Assembly (NCBI RefSeq): GCF_000472785.1
Contig: NZ_AXAL01000002.1
Location: 372,001 to 436,000, forward strand
DNA length: 64,000 nucleotides
DNA from: Mesorhizobium loti CJ3sym
Lineage (GTDB): Bacteria; Pseudomonadota; Alphaproteobacteria; Rhizobiales; Rhizobiaceae
Direction of reading: 5' to 3'
Each line of letters opens with the position of its first letter. Within the stretch, counting starts at the first letter, position 1. Made by a program: the position numbers and the translations under genes. Positions 40,798 through 50,092 of this stretch are shown here, in pieces. Under the pieces are notes generated by a model. It was not told the DNA's origin. It searched no databases and saw only the letters and a program-made list of their open reading frames with translations.

Positions 40798-42081
40798 TCA
40801 GCTCCGCAACTGCGAGGCCGTGATGACCTGCGCGCCTTCGTCGAGACCGGAGGTGATCTCGGTCAGCTCGCCATCGGTCGAGCCGATCTTGACGTTGACC
40901 GGATGCGGCCGGCCGTTCTCCAGCACATAGAGCGTGCGCGAGCCATCGGTTGGCGGCGCGACCGGGCGCTGGCGATTGGGACGGCCCATGCGGCCGGTGA
41001 ACAGATCGCTCAGGCTCCAGCCGCGGGCCGCCTGCTGTGCAGGGCGGTAGCGGAAAGCGGAGGAAGGCACGGTGAGCACGCCCTTGGCCTCACGCGTGAC
41101 GACGGAAACCGTAGCGGTCATGCCGGGGCGCAGCAAGAGCTCGTTGTTGTCGACTTCCAGCCGCGCATTGTAGGTGACGACGCCGTCTGTCGTGACCGAG
41201 GCATAGGAGATGTCGCGGATCTCGGCATCGAACGGCCGCTCCGGGAAGGCGTCGACGGTGAAGCGGGCGTGCTGGCCAGCCTTGACGGCGCCGATGTCGG
41301 CCTCGTCGACCGCCGCCACCAGTTCCATGTTCCGCAGATCCGCTGCGATGATGAACAGCACCGGCGCCTGCAGCGAGGAGGCGACCGTCTGGCCTGGATC
41401 GACCGAGCGGGTCAAAACGATGCCGTCGATCGGCGCATAGATCGTGCTCTTGGCAAGGTCGGTCTGCTGCGCCTTGAGGTCGGCCTGGGCGATGGCGAGA
41501 TTGGCTTGCGCACTGTCGAGCGCCGCCTTGGCGCGGTCACGCGTTGCGGTCGCCGCTTCGAGCGACTGGTCAGTCGCCATGCCGCGCTTGGTCAAGGCCG
41601 CCGCGCGTACCAGCGCGCTTTCGTTCTCGGCCAGCGTCACCGTGGCGTCTTCGACATTGGCAGCGGCGCCCTTGGCGGATGCCTCGGCGCGTTCGATCTG
41701 GACCTCGAGTTTCACCGTATCGAGCGTCGCCAGCACGTCGCCCTTCTTGACCTGCTGGTTCTCCTCGGCGGAGACCGAGCGGATGATGCCGGACAGTTCG
41801 CTTGATATGTCGACCTGGGTGAGCGGCTGCAGCGTGCCGGTCGCCGACACCTGGACGGTGAGGTCGGCCTTGGCGGCCGGCGTTGTGGTGTAGTCGATCC
41901 TGGCCGGCGTGCCCGCATACCACTGATAGAGGCCCAAGCCAGCGGCAAGCACGATCAGGGTCAGTAATGCATAGAGCCAGCCACGCCGGCGTGTCTTGCG
42001 CAGCCCCTTTTTATCAACGCCGAGCGCCGTCTCGATGGCGGAATCCGATTCCGTCTTTGGCAGATTGACAATCTGGTCCAC
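40798..42081 (-). CDS. MacA-like periplasmic adaptor (HlyD family)
   Basis: This 427-residue membrane fusion protein has a cytoplasmic N-terminus with an arginine-rich stretch, one membrane helix (LYALLTLIVLAAGLGLYQWY), a lipoyl half-motif (TLQPLTQVDISSELSGIIRS), a coiled-coil hairpin, the second half (STIYAPIDGIVLTRSVDPGQ) and C-terminal beta domains. It is the first gene of the MacAB-like operon and divergent from phzF. Confidence 0.9.
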   Translation of the reverse strand: MDQIVNLPKTESDSAIETALGVDKKGLRKTRRRGWLYALLTLIVLAAGLGLYQWYAGTPARIDYTTTPAAKADLTVQVSATGTLQPLTQVDISSELSGIIRSVSAEENQQVKKGDVLATLDTVKLEVQIERAEASAKGAAANVEDATVTLAENESALVRAAALTKRGMATDQSLEAATATRDRAKAALDSAQANLAIAQADLKAQQTDLAKSTIYAPIDGIVLTRSVDPGQTVASSLQAPVLFIIAADLRNMELVAAVDEADIGAVKAGQHARFTVDAFPERPFDAEIRDISYASVTTDGVVTYNARLEVDNNELLLRPGMTATVSVVTREAKGVLTVPSSAFRYRPAQQAARGWSLSDLFTGRMGRPNRQRPVAPPTDGSRTLYVLENGRPHPVNVKIGSTDGELTEITSGLDEGAQVITASQLRS

Positions 42082-42182
42082 GCCAGACCCCTATGATGCG
42101 CAACGTCCCTATCTGTGCACAGATCAGGCTTGATGGTTCGAATATCAAATTAAATTTCGCCCATGTTGGGATTGAGGCAGGA

Positions 42183-43091
42183 ATGAAAACCCGGAATTAC
42201 TTGCTTTACGATGTGTTTACGACCGAGCGACTGGCCGGAAACCCGCTGGCAGTGGTGTTGGATTGCGATGGATTGGACACGACCGCGATGCAGGCTATCG
42301 CGCGCGAATTCAACCTGTCCGAATCGGTCTTTGTGCTGCCGCCGGACAATCCCAGGCATAAAAACCGCATCCGCATCTTCACGCCCGACTATGAAATGCC
42401 GTTCGCCGGCCATCCGACTGTCGGCGCGGCAATCGCATTGGCCGAGCTTGCGGGAGAGGGCGCCGCCGGCATCTTCGTGCTGGAGGAAAACATCGGGCCA
42501 GTGCGTTGCGCAGTCAGCAAACACGATGGCGCCACCTTCGCCGAGTTCGATCTGGCGAAACTGCCGGAGCCGCTGAAGCTGGAGGCCGATCCGCAGGCAA
42601 TCGGTGCAGCCCTTGGCCTAGCGCCACACGAAATCGGCTTCGAGAATCACCGCGTCTCGTTCTGGTCGGCGGGCGTGCCCTATGTGACCATTCCGGTCGC
42701 CAACCTCGAGGCGGCGGGCCGGGTCCGGCTGGACAACCAAGCGTGGTCGGAACTGGCGCCGCGCAAGAGCGAATGGGCCTTCGCCAGTCCCTATGTCTAT
42801 TGCCGCGAGACGGTGAACCACGAAAGCGCGTTCCATGTCCGCATGATCGTGCCCGGCACGCCTTCCTACGAGGACCCGGCGACCGGTTCGGCGGCGGCCG
42901 CCTTTGCCGGCGCCATCATGCATTTCGACGCGCCGACCGATGGCATTTCGCAACTGTGGATCGAACAGGGCCTGGAGATGGGCCGGCCTTCGCGCATACG
43001 CCTCGAACTGACCGTGCAGGGCGGAAAACTGGCCTCGGCGCGCATCGGCGGCCATGCGGTCAAGGTGGCGGAAGGCAGGCTTTTCGTCTGA
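42183..43091 (+). CDS. PhzF family isomerase-like protein
   Basis: This 302-residue protein has the diaminopimelate-epimerase-like double fold. The catalytic Glu is in REFNLSESVFVLPP; FTPDYEMPFAGHPTVGAA and the C-terminal DPATGSAAAAFAGAIM complete the active-site signature. A role in phenazine synthesis is not implied, since no other phz genes are present. The ATG at 42183 has AGGCAGGA upstream; the frame is open 90 bases further. Confidence 0.88.
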   Translation: MKTRNYLLYDVFTTERLAGNPLAVVLDCDGLDTTAMQAIAREFNLSESVFVLPPDNPRHKNRIRIFTPDYEMPFAGHPTVGAAIALAELAGEGAAGIFVLEENIGPVRCAVSKHDGATFAEFDLAKLPEPLKLEADPQAIGAALGLAPHEIGFENHRVSFWSAGVPYVTIPVANLEAAGRVRLDNQAWSELAPRKSEWAFASPYVYCRETVNHESAFHVRMIVPGTPSYEDPATGSAAAAFAGAIMHFDAPTDGISQLWIEQGLEMGRPSRIRLELTVQGGKLASARIGGHAVKVAEGRLFV

Positions 43092-43197
43092 TTGCGATGG
43101 GCTGAAAGCGATTTGTCGGGAAATGACTCCGGCAGGGCTGGACATGACGGATGGTGGCGGCTATATGCCCGCCAACGCCGGTTTTTGCCGGCCGAGT

Positions 43198-43251
<54 letters not shown>

Positions 43252-43273
<22 letters not shown>

Positions 43274-43446
43274 AATTCTTCGAAAATTGGTGGAAAGACC
43301 CTGAGATAGGGAAACCGAGGTGGCTCATCGAAGGTGAGCCATTGGCGTTCAAAGGCGACTATTGCCGCGCCCAAAAACGCGGCCCAGAAACCTGCCGAAT
43401 CGAAAAGCGATACCACCGTTTGCGCTGCCGCGTCCTTCGACGTCAC
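43252..43446 (-). CDS. Possible small membrane protein (downstream overlapping frame)
   Basis: This 64-residue frame starts with GTG at 43446, with AGGAGG about 11 bases upstream. One clear hydrophobic helix (SAGFWAAFLGAAIVAFERQW) is seen. Its 3' end is antisense to the tRNA-Lys 3' end. It overlaps the next candidate by about 98 bases in a different frame. Coding is uncertain. Confidence 0.3.
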
Positions 43447-43618
43447 CGCCGGCCTTTCCTCCTGAAAAATCGCTGATGAGCCACCAGAAGAAAATCAAGA
43501 ACAGAACCAGGATCCCGGTGTCGATCGGGCCGTAGGCGGAGTAGCCGCTACGCCAGAGTACACCGGCGCATATAGTAGCGATACTTGCAGCAGCAGCGAC
43601 TGGATGAAGCTTTCTCAT
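43349..43618 (-). CDS. Possible small membrane protein
   Basis: This 89-residue frame has two hydrophobic segments (VAAAASIATICAGVLW and TGILVLFLIFFWWLISDF), then a Gly/Arg-rich tail that may be out-of-frame sequence if the two overlapping frames were once one gene. It lies in the 435-base gap between tRNA-Lys and cobT. No family was recognised. Confidence 0.35.
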   Translation of the reverse strand: MRKLHPVAAAASIATICAGVLWRSGYSAYGPIDTGILVLFLIFFWWLISDFSGGKAGGDVEGRGSANGGIAFRFGRFLGRVFGRGNSRL

Positions 43619-43708
43619 CCCGCAAGTCTATTGGAGAATCGCCGGGAACGAAAGATGTCGTCTTTGCGGGGCAGTCTTTCCCGCTGCACCCGCCGGAAAG
43701 TCCCCTGA

Positions 43709-44719
43709 TTACTTATCCGACACGCCTGCCTCAGCAAAGCTTGCCATGCCCGCATGGCACTCCAGCGCCGAGCGGACGATGTTGACGGCCAGACAAGCGC
43801 CGGAGCCTTCGCCGAGCCGCATGCCGAGATCGAGCAGCGGCGGCAGGTTGAGCGCTTCGAGCAGGCCGCGATGGCCCGATTCGGCGGAGACATGGGCCGC
43901 GATGGTGTGGGCGAGGCCGGTCGGGTGCAGCTTGGCCAGCGGTGCGGCGGCGGCGGTGCAGACGAAGCCGTCGAGCAGCACGGGTATCCCAAGATGACGG
44001 GCGGCGAGCGTCGCGCCGAAGATGGCGGCGAGTTCGCGGCCGCCGAGGGCAGCGGCAATGCCCAGTGGATCGGCGAGGGCCGCGGCGTGGCGCTTCAGGC
44101 CGGCTTCTATTGCCGTCACCTTGCGCTTCAGGCCGGCATCGTCGACACCGGTGCCGCGGCCGGTCCATTTTTCCGCGCCACCGCCAAACAGCGCTGCTGA
44201 AATGGCCGCAGCCGGCGTGGTGTTGCCGATGCCCATTTCGCCGAAGCAGATCAGGTCGAGATCATCAGTTACCGCGTCATAGCCGGCTGAGACAGCGGCG
44301 AGGAAGGCCGTCTCGTCCATAGCCGGCACTTGGGTGAAGTCGCCCGTGGGATGGTCGAGGTCGAGCGGGATAACGTCGAGTTCGGCGCCGGCGATGCGTG
44401 CGAGCTGGTTGATGGCGGCGCCGCCGCCGGCGAAATTCGCCACCATCTGCACGGTCACTTCCGAAGGGAAGGCCGACACGCCTTGCGCGGTGACGCCGTG
44501 ATTGCCGGCGAAGACGAAAACCTTCACCCGGTCGAGTTTCGGCATGTCGCGGCCCTGCCAGCGCGCCAGCCAGGCCGCAATGGTTTCCAGCCGGCCGAGG
44601 CTGCCTTGCGGCTTGGTCAACGTGTCCTGGCGGTCGGCAACCGCCTTTGCAGCGGTATCGCTGCCGGCGGGCAGATCGAGGCACGCGGCGCGCAGTTCAT
44701 CAAGGGATTTGAAGGGCAT
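43709..44719 (-). CDS. cobT: Nicotinate-nucleotide--dimethylbenzimidazole phosphoribosyltransferase
   Basis: CobT transfers phosphoribose from nicotinate mononucleotide to dimethylbenzimidazole for the lower ligand of B12 (naming follows the Salmonella scheme; the aerobic Pseudomonas scheme calls it CobU). It has 336 residues. Signatures are TKPQGSLGRLETIAAWLARW, FVFAGNHGVTAQGVSAFPSE, CFGEMGIGNTTPAAAISAAL and a C-terminal RLGEGSGACLAVNIVRSALE. It is the last gene of the minus-strand cob block. Confidence 0.94.
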   Translation of the reverse strand: MPFKSLDELRAACLDLPAGSDTAAKAVADRQDTLTKPQGSLGRLETIAAWLARWQGRDMPKLDRVKVFVFAGNHGVTAQGVSAFPSEVTVQMVANFAGGGAAINQLARIAGAELDVIPLDLDHPTGDFTQVPAMDETAFLAAVSAGYDAVTDDLDLICFGEMGIGNTTPAAAISAALFGGGAEKWTGRGTGVDDAGLKRKVTAIEAGLKRHAAALADPLGIAAALGGRELAAIFGATLAARHLGIPVLLDGFVCTAAAAPLAKLHPTGLAHTIAAHVSAESGHRGLLEALNLPPLLDLGMRLGEGSGACLAVNIVRSALECHAGMASFAEAGVSDK

Positions 44720-44768
44720 GGGGGCAAGGTCTCCGGAAGGGAATCAAGGGGAATCAGGCCAAAGGGAA

Positions 44769-45581
44769 TCAAGAGAGTGCAACGGAAGCGACGAGCAGCA
44801 CGGCGATTTCGCTCACTTGCTGCAAGGCGCCGATCGTGTCGCCGGTCTGGCCGCCGATCTGGTTGAGGCAAAGGGCATGGAAGGCGGCAAACAGCAGGCC
44901 AAGCAGGATGAGCGCGGCAATGGCGCCGCCGGGCCCAAGCAGGAGGAGCGGGATCGCGCCAAGCACGGCGCCGGCGATTGCCGTTTCAAGCAAGACGGTG
45001 CCGGCGCCGGCCGAGAGGCCGTCGTCGCGCGCCGGCGGCAATAGATGCATGAAGGCGCCGAGCACGCCACGCGAAGCCGTGTGGGCGGCTACGAGAGCGA
45101 AAAGGGCTTGCGTCGGGTCGACCAGTTGCGACAGCGCGCTCCAGCGGATCAGCAGCGACAGCGCCAGCGCCATGGCGCCATAGGCGCCAATACGGCTGTC
45201 GCGCATGATGTCCAGCTTGCGGCCACGCGATTTGCCGCCGCCAAAACCGTCGGCGACATCCGACAACCCGTCCTCATGCAGGCAGCCGGTGGTGAGCACG
45301 GTTGCCACAAGGGCAAGGGCGGCGGCCGGCGCCATGGCAAGGCCAAACCGTTCCGCCGTGGCAAAGGCGATGGCGCCGATCAGGCCGACGACGAGGCCGG
45401 CAATGGGGGCGGCCCAGATCGCGGCGGCGAGGCTGCGGCCGCGAAAATCGAAGACGGGGAGCGGCAGCCTTGTGAAGAACACGAGGCAGAGCGCCACATC
45501 GTCGAGGATTTGGCGAGGCGAAAGGGTCAAGCTCCGGAGTTTGAGCATGATCTCCGAAAATCGATTGCCAGTTTTCGGCAT
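44769..45581 (-). CDS. cobS: Adenosylcobinamide-GDP ribazoletransferase (cobalamin synthase)
   Basis: This membrane enzyme joins the activated lower ligand to adenosylcobinamide-GDP (CobV in the aerobic scheme). The open frame has 270 residues. FFTRLPLPVF near the start and GCLHEDGLSDVADGFGGGKSRGRKLDIMRDSRIGAYG (seen as two motifs, LHEDGLSDVADGFGGG and MRDSRIGAYGAMAL) are diagnostic. Several membrane helices follow. An internal ATG at 45548 (MLKLRSLTLSP) may be the true start. It lies seven bases after the cobB stop, in the same transcription unit. Confidence 0.92.
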   Translation of the reverse strand: MPKTGNRFSEIMLKLRSLTLSPRQILDDVALCLVFFTRLPLPVFDFRGRSLAAAIWAAPIAGLVVGLIGAIAFATAERFGLAMAPAAALALVATVLTTGCLHEDGLSDVADGFGGGKSRGRKLDIMRDSRIGAYGAMALALSLLIRWSALSQLVDPTQALFALVAAHTASRGVLGAFMHLLPPARDDGLSAGAGTVLLETAIAGAVLGAIPLLLLGPGGAIAALILLGLLFAAFHALCLNQIGGQTGDTIGALQQVSEIAVLLVASVALS

Positions 45582-45587
45582 CTAGCT

Positions 45588-46901
45588 CTAGCCCCTCGCG
45601 ATGGCGTGGAAGAAAGTGCCACTAACATGGCCGCGCCGGTAGCCGGAAGCGCCAATCGGATTGCCCTGGCCATCGGCGAGGTCGGCCAGAGGCTCGTCAT
45701 TGCCGGTGGCCGTCATCTGCGCATAGTGGAATTCATGGCCGCGAATGAGCGCGCCCTGCAGGCCCAGCGGGCAGTCGGCGCGCAGCCGTGCCTCGCGATA
45801 GCCGAGATTCATCTTGCGCTTGGCAAAGCTGGTGGAATGGCCAAGCAGGCCGAGCATGCGGTGCGTTTCGCCGGAGGCCTCTTCCAGCGCTTCGCCAAGC
45901 ACCATGAAGCCGCCGCACTCGCCATGGATCGGTTTCTTCGCCGCGAAATGCCCCATTCCAGCTTTGAAAGTCTCTGCTGCTGCGAGCTTGCCGGCGTGAA
46001 GCTCGGGATAGCCGCCGGGCAGCCAGCAGACATCGCAATCCTGGTCGGGCGCCTCGTCGGCGAGCGGCGAGAACGGGACAAGTTCCGCGCCGGCCTTGCG
46101 CCAGTAAGCGGCGACATGCGGGTAGAGGAAGGTGAAGGCGGCATCCTCGGCCAGCGCGATACGTTGGCCTGGCGGCCGCAGCGCATCGGCGAAGCCGCCT
46201 GCTGCAGGCCCAAGGGGCGTCGCCAGCGCCATGATAGCATCGAGGTCGAGCGACTTTTCCGCCATGTCGGCCAGCCGGTCGAGATGTGCCATGAGGTCAT
46301 CATATTCGCCGGCCTGGACAAGGCCGAGATGGCGCTCGGGCAGGTTCAGGGTGGGGTCACGCAGGATGGCGCCGACGACGGGCAGGCCGAGCGCTTCGAT
46401 GGCCTCGCTGCACAGTTTGCGATGGCGCTCGCTGCCCAGCCGGTTGAGCACGACACCGGCCATGCCGACTTCAGGATCGTAGGTGGCAAAGCCCTTGGCG
46501 ACGGCGGCCGCCGTGGTTGACTGGCCGGAAACGTCGAGCACCAAAAGCACCGGCAGCCCGTAGAGTCGGGCGAGATCGGCGGCGGAGCCTGTGCGTCCCG
46601 GCGCGGCCGGAATGCCGTCGAACAGGCCCATGGCGCTTTCGAGGATGACGAAATCGGTGTCGTCGGCCTGTTGCGCGGCCAGTGCGTTGAGCAGCGATGG
46701 CGGCATCGCCCAGCTGTCGAGGTTGACGCCGGACAGGCCGGTGGCAGCGGTGTGGAAGCCGGGGTCGATATAGTCGGGACCGGATTTGGCGCCGCGCACT
46801 TTCAGGCCGCGCCGGGTCAGTGCGCGCAAAATGCCGATGGTGACGCTGGTCTTGCCCGAGCCGGAGCGCGGTGCACCGATGATGATGGCCCGTGCCGTCA
46901 T
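45588..46901 (-). CDS. cobB: Hydrogenobyrinic/cobyrinic acid a,c-diamide synthase
   Basis: This 437-residue glutamine-dependent amidotransferase amidates the a and c side chains of the corrin ring. The N-terminal ATP-binding P-loop region is AIIIGAPRSGSGKTSVTIGI with GPDYIDPGFHTAATG. The C-terminal class I glutaminase domain carries the nucleophile Cys in KPIHGECGGFMVLGEAL and the His in GHEFHYAQMT. Its start overlaps the cobA stop by 4 bases. Confidence 0.94.
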   Translation of the reverse strand: MTARAIIIGAPRSGSGKTSVTIGILRALTRRGLKVRGAKSGPDYIDPGFHTAATGLSGVNLDSWAMPPSLLNALAAQQADDTDFVILESAMGLFDGIPAAPGRTGSAADLARLYGLPVLLVLDVSGQSTTAAAVAKGFATYDPEVGMAGVVLNRLGSERHRKLCSEAIEALGLPVVGAILRDPTLNLPERHLGLVQAGEYDDLMAHLDRLADMAEKSLDLDAIMALATPLGPAAGGFADALRPPGQRIALAEDAAFTFLYPHVAAYWRKAGAELVPFSPLADEAPDQDCDVCWLPGGYPELHAGKLAAAETFKAGMGHFAAKKPIHGECGGFMVLGEALEEASGETHRMLGLLGHSTSFAKRKMNLGYREARLRADCPLGLQGALIRGHEFHYAQMTATGNDEPLADLADGQGNPIGASGYRRGHVSGTFFHAIARG

Positions 46902-47716
46902 GCTTGCCCAATCAATGCCGCGCGCATGGCGACGATGCCGCCGATGACGATCAGTGCTGGTGAGGCGAGGCCTGCTGCTGCGGCCTCCTCGGCAATAGTG
47001 GCAAGCGTGGCGACAACGATTCGTTCCTGTGTCGTGGTCGCGGCAACGATCACCGCCGCTGGCGTCGATGGCGCCAGGCCGCCATCAAGCAGGGCCGTGG
47101 CAATAAGGGGCAGATTGGCCATGCCCATATAGACCACGACGGGCTGACCGGTGCGGGCGATCGCGCCCCAGTCGATATCGTCATCGGTACCTGCGGCATG
47201 GCCAGTCGCCAGGATCACCGCCTTGTTGATGCCGCGCATGGTGGCCGGAATGCCGGTCGCGGCGAGCGCGCTGAGGCCCGATGTCAGGCCCGGCAGCACG
47301 CGGAATGGGATATTTTCACGCGCCAGTGCCAATGCCTCTTCGCCGCCACGGCCGAAAATATAGGGGTCGCCGCCCTTCAGCCTGACGATGCGGCGGCCGT
47401 CGCGCGCCAGGCGCACCAGCAGCGCGGTGATGTCGTCCTGCTTCATCGACGGTCTTCCGCCGCGCTTGCCGGCGAAAAACAGCTCGGCGTTTGCGGCGAC
47501 GGCGACGACATCGGTCGAGACCAGTGCGTCGTAGACCAGCGCATCCGCCTCAGTCAGCGCCGCCAGCACTTCCAGCGTCAGGCAGCCGGGGTCACCCGGG
47601 CCGGCGCCGGCCAGCCAGACATGGCCGGGCTCAAGCGGGCGCGGCTTGAAGTTCAGCCGGGCGAGTGCCTGTTCGAGCGTGGCGTTTTCGCCTTTGTCTT
47701 TGGTGCTGCCGCTCAC
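46898..47716 (-). CDS. cobA: Uroporphyrinogen-III C-methyltransferase
   Basis: CobA methylates uroporphyrinogen III at C2 and C7 with SAM to make precorrin-2, the entry to corrin synthesis. It has 272 residues. SAM-site motifs are [20 protein letters not shown], the segment LVYDALVS and [20 protein letters not shown]. It is a stand-alone enzyme without the CysG dehydrogenase/chelatase domain. It overlaps both neighbours by 4 bases. The N-terminal 25 residues are hydrophilic and variable. Confidence 0.94.
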   Translation of the reverse strand: MSGSTKDKGENATLEQALARLNFKPRPLEPGHVWLAGAGPGDPGCLTLEVLAALTEADALVYDALVSTDVVAVAANAELFFAGKRGGRPSMKQDDITALLVRLARDGRRIVRLKGGDPYIFGRGGEEALALARENIPFRVLPGLTSGLSALAATGIPATMRGINKAVILATGHAAGTDDDIDWGAIARTGQPVVVYMGMANLPLIATALLDGGLAPSTPAAVIVAATTTQERIVVATLATIAEEAAAAGLASPALIVIGGIVAMRAALIGQA

Positions 47717-48477
47717 AATCCGTCCCGTCCGCGAAAACGCCTTTGGTAGTGGGCGTCGTACAATGAACTCTCGCCAAACCCTTCCGCCGCCAGCGAGCGG
47801 CCGACGAAGATGATCGCCGTGCGCTCCATCGGATCGGCGGCAAGCAGCGCTTCGATGGTCGCCAGCGTGCCGGTCAGCACGCGCTCATCCGGCCAGGAGG
47901 CGCGGAAGACGATCGCCACCGGGCAATCACTGCCATAGTGCGGCATCAGCTCGGCAACGACGCGATCGATGGCGTGGATGGCCAAATGGATGGCAAGCGT
48001 GGCGCCGGTGCGGCCGAAGCCAGCCAGCGTTTCGCCGGGTGGCATTTTTGAGGCGCGGCCGGAGATGCGAGTCAGCACCAGGCTTTGCGCTACTTCGGGA
48101 ATGGTCAGTTCGCGGCGCAGTGCGGCCGCTGCAGCGGCGAAGGAGGGGACGCCGGGCGTCAGCGTGTAAGGGATGCCGTGCTTTTCCAGCCGGCGGATCT
48201 GCTCGGCAACCGCGCTCCACACCGATAGGTCGCCGGAATGCAGGCGCGCGACGTCATGGCCGGCCTTATGAGCGTCCAGATAGGCCGCCTCGATCTCGTC
48301 GAGCGACATCGGCGCGGTGTCGATCAATTTTGTTCCCGGCGCGCAGTGCTGCAGCAATTCGGGCGCGACGATCGAACCGGCATGCAGGCAGACCGGGCAG
48401 CTTGCCAGCAGCCTGGCGCCCCGCAGCGTGATGAGGTCGGCGGCGCCCGGACCGGCGCCGATGAAATGGACGGTCAT
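47713..48477 (-). CDS. cobM: Precorrin-4 C11-methyltransferase
   Basis: This 254-residue tetrapyrrole methylase of the CobM/CbiF type has [20 protein letters not shown] at the N-terminus, [20 protein letters not shown], and [20 protein letters not shown]. It uses SAM to methylate C11 of precorrin-4. The start overlaps the cobE stop by 4 bases. Confidence 0.94.
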   Translation of the reverse strand: MTVHFIGAGPGAADLITLRGARLLASCPVCLHAGSIVAPELLQHCAPGTKLIDTAPMSLDEIEAAYLDAHKAGHDVARLHSGDLSVWSAVAEQIRRLEKHGIPYTLTPGVPSFAAAAAALRRELTIPEVAQSLVLTRISGRASKMPPGETLAGFGRTGATLAIHLAIHAIDRVVAELMPHYGSDCPVAIVFRASWPDERVLTGTLATIEALLAADPMERTAIIFVGRSLAAEGFGESSLYDAHYQRRFRGRDGL

Positions 48478-48878
48478 TCGGCATCTCCGCTGATGGCGAT
48501 GGCGCAGGTGACCGGGCCGAGCACGGTGCGCGGGCCAAGCAGTTTTGCACCCGCGCCGGCAGCCGCAAGGGCGGATGCTTCGGAAACCGAAGGTGTGCCT
48601 GCCAGTTTCTGTGAGAGGCTGGAGCTGCTGAGCGTGCGCGGCGAGGCGGCCAGAAGCGCTGCGTCATCGACGATGATGACCGGAAGGTTGAGCGCGCGGC
48701 CAGCGGCAGCGATCGCGTCTTCATCCTTCTTGAGCGCGGGGGTCGCCAATGCCGAAAGAGCCGTCATCGAAAGCCCATGCATTTCGAGAGCGGTCTCTAT
48801 CGCGGCGAGCACATCTTCAACGCTCACACCTTTTCGGCTGCCGATACCCGCGACCATCATGGCTTCACCCAGCTCCAT
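48474..48878 (-). CDS. cobE: Cobalamin biosynthesis protein CobE (CbiG C-terminal-like)
   Basis: This 134-residue protein resembles the C-terminal domain of Cbi[21 protein letters not shown] at the start and [20 protein letters not shown] near the end. CobE is required for aerobic B12 synthesis but its exact step is not firmly assigned. It overlaps cobL by 22 bases and cobM by 4. Confidence 0.88.
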   Translation of the reverse strand: MELGEAMMVAGIGSRKGVSVEDVLAAIETALEMHGLSMTALSALATPALKKDEDAIAAAGRALNLPVIIVDDAALLAASPRTLSSSSLSQKLAGTPSVSEASALAAAGAGAKLLGPRTVLGPVTCAIAISGDAE

Positions 48879-50092
48879 TGGGTGACCGGCATGGCCGGCC
48901 GCCAGGCCTGCATCGAGCCGACTGGAGAGCCGCGGGAGATGTTAATCCGGGTGAGATCGCCGCCCAGTTTTGTGTGCTGGGCGAGAAGCAGGGCTTCCAT
49001 CTCCAGCGTCACCGCATTGGCGACGAGCCGGCCACCAGGGCGCAGCGCCTTGATGGCGGCCTTCAACACGCCGGTGTCGCTGCCGCCGCCGCCGATGAAA
49101 ATCGCGTCCGGCATATCAAGCCCGGCGAGCGCCTTGGGCGCGCTGCCTTCTACCACGACAAGCCCGGGAACCCCGCAGGCGGACGCGTTGTGGCCAATGC
49201 GGACAGCGCGGGTCGGGTCGGCTTCGATGGCGATGGTGCGCATCGAGGGGTGGGCGAGCATCCATTCGATGCCGATGGAGCCAGAGCCGGCGCCGATATC
49301 CCACAGCAATTCGCCGCGCCTCGGCGCCAGCGCCGACAGCGTGACAGCGCGAATCTCGCGCTTGGTGATCTGGCCGTCATGGTCGAAGAGATGGTCGGCC
49401 AAGCCAGCCGTGAGCGGCATCACGCGGGCCTGCGGGCTAGAATCAATCTCGATCGCCAGCACGTTGAGCGGATTGATGTTTTCGAGATCGAACGCATCGG
49501 CGCGGGTGGAGCGTTGGTTTTCGTTCGTCCCGCCAAGAGCCTCAAGGATCGTCAGCCGCGATGCGCCGAAATCGAGTTCGGTGAGCAGGCGGGCAATGGC
49601 CGCGGGCGCTTCGGCATCGGATGTCAGCGCCAATATGCGCGCATTCGGCTGCAGCAGCGGCCGGATCAGGTCAAGCGGCCGGCCATGCAGCGAGACGGTC
49701 TCGATGTCCTGCAGCGCCCAGCCCAGGCGAGCGGCCGCCAGCGAAACGGCTGATGGTGCCGGGATGACATGCATGTCCCGCGGCTTGACCTTGCGGGCGA
49801 GGGTGGCGCCGACGCCGTGGAAGAAGGGATCGCCGGAGGCGAGCACGCAGACTTTGCTGCCGGCAAGCGCCAGCACGTCACGCATCTCGGCGTCGAAAGG
49901 AACAGGCCACGGTCGGGCCTCGCCCTTGGCGAAGGAAGCGACCAGCGCCAGGTGCCGCTTGCCGCCGAAGATGAATGCCGCACTGGCAATCCGCTGCTTG
50001 GCCTCGTCGCCGAGACCCGCTAAACCGTCCTCGCCGATGCCAACGACTGTCAGCCATCTCTGGTTGGCGCCGCGCGAACCCTCAGCAGGCAT
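48857..50092 (-). CDS. cobL: Precorrin-6Y C5,15-methyltransferase (decarboxylating)
   Basis: This bifunctional enzyme has 411 residues. The N-terminal CbiE-like methylase (WLTVVGIGEDGLAGLGDEAK) methylates C5, and the C-terminal CbiT-like Rossmann domain (LLWDIGAGSGSIGIEWMLAH) methylates C15 and decarboxylates. The ATG at 50092 (MPAEGSRGANQRW) is chosen; the frame is open 111 bases further on the antisense of cobK. Its start codon overlaps that of cobK on the other strand. Confidence 0.94.
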   Translation of the reverse strand: MPAEGSRGANQRWLTVVGIGEDGLAGLGDEAKQRIASAAFIFGGKRHLALVASFAKGEARPWPVPFDAEMRDVLALAGSKVCVLASGDPFFHGVGATLARKVKPRDMHVIPAPSAVSLAAARLGWALQDIETVSLHGRPLDLIRPLLQPNARILALTSDAEAPAAIARLLTELDFGASRLTILEALGGTNENQRSTRADAFDLENINPLNVLAIEIDSSPQARVMPLTAGLADHLFDHDGQITKREIRAVTLSALAPRRGELLWDIGAGSGSIGIEWMLAHPSMRTIAIEADPTRAVRIGHNASACGVPGLVVVEGSAPKALAGLDMPDAIFIGGGGSDTGVLKAAIKALRPGGRLVANAVTLEMEALLLAQHTKLGGDLTRINISRGSPVGSMQAWRPAMPVTQWSWVKP

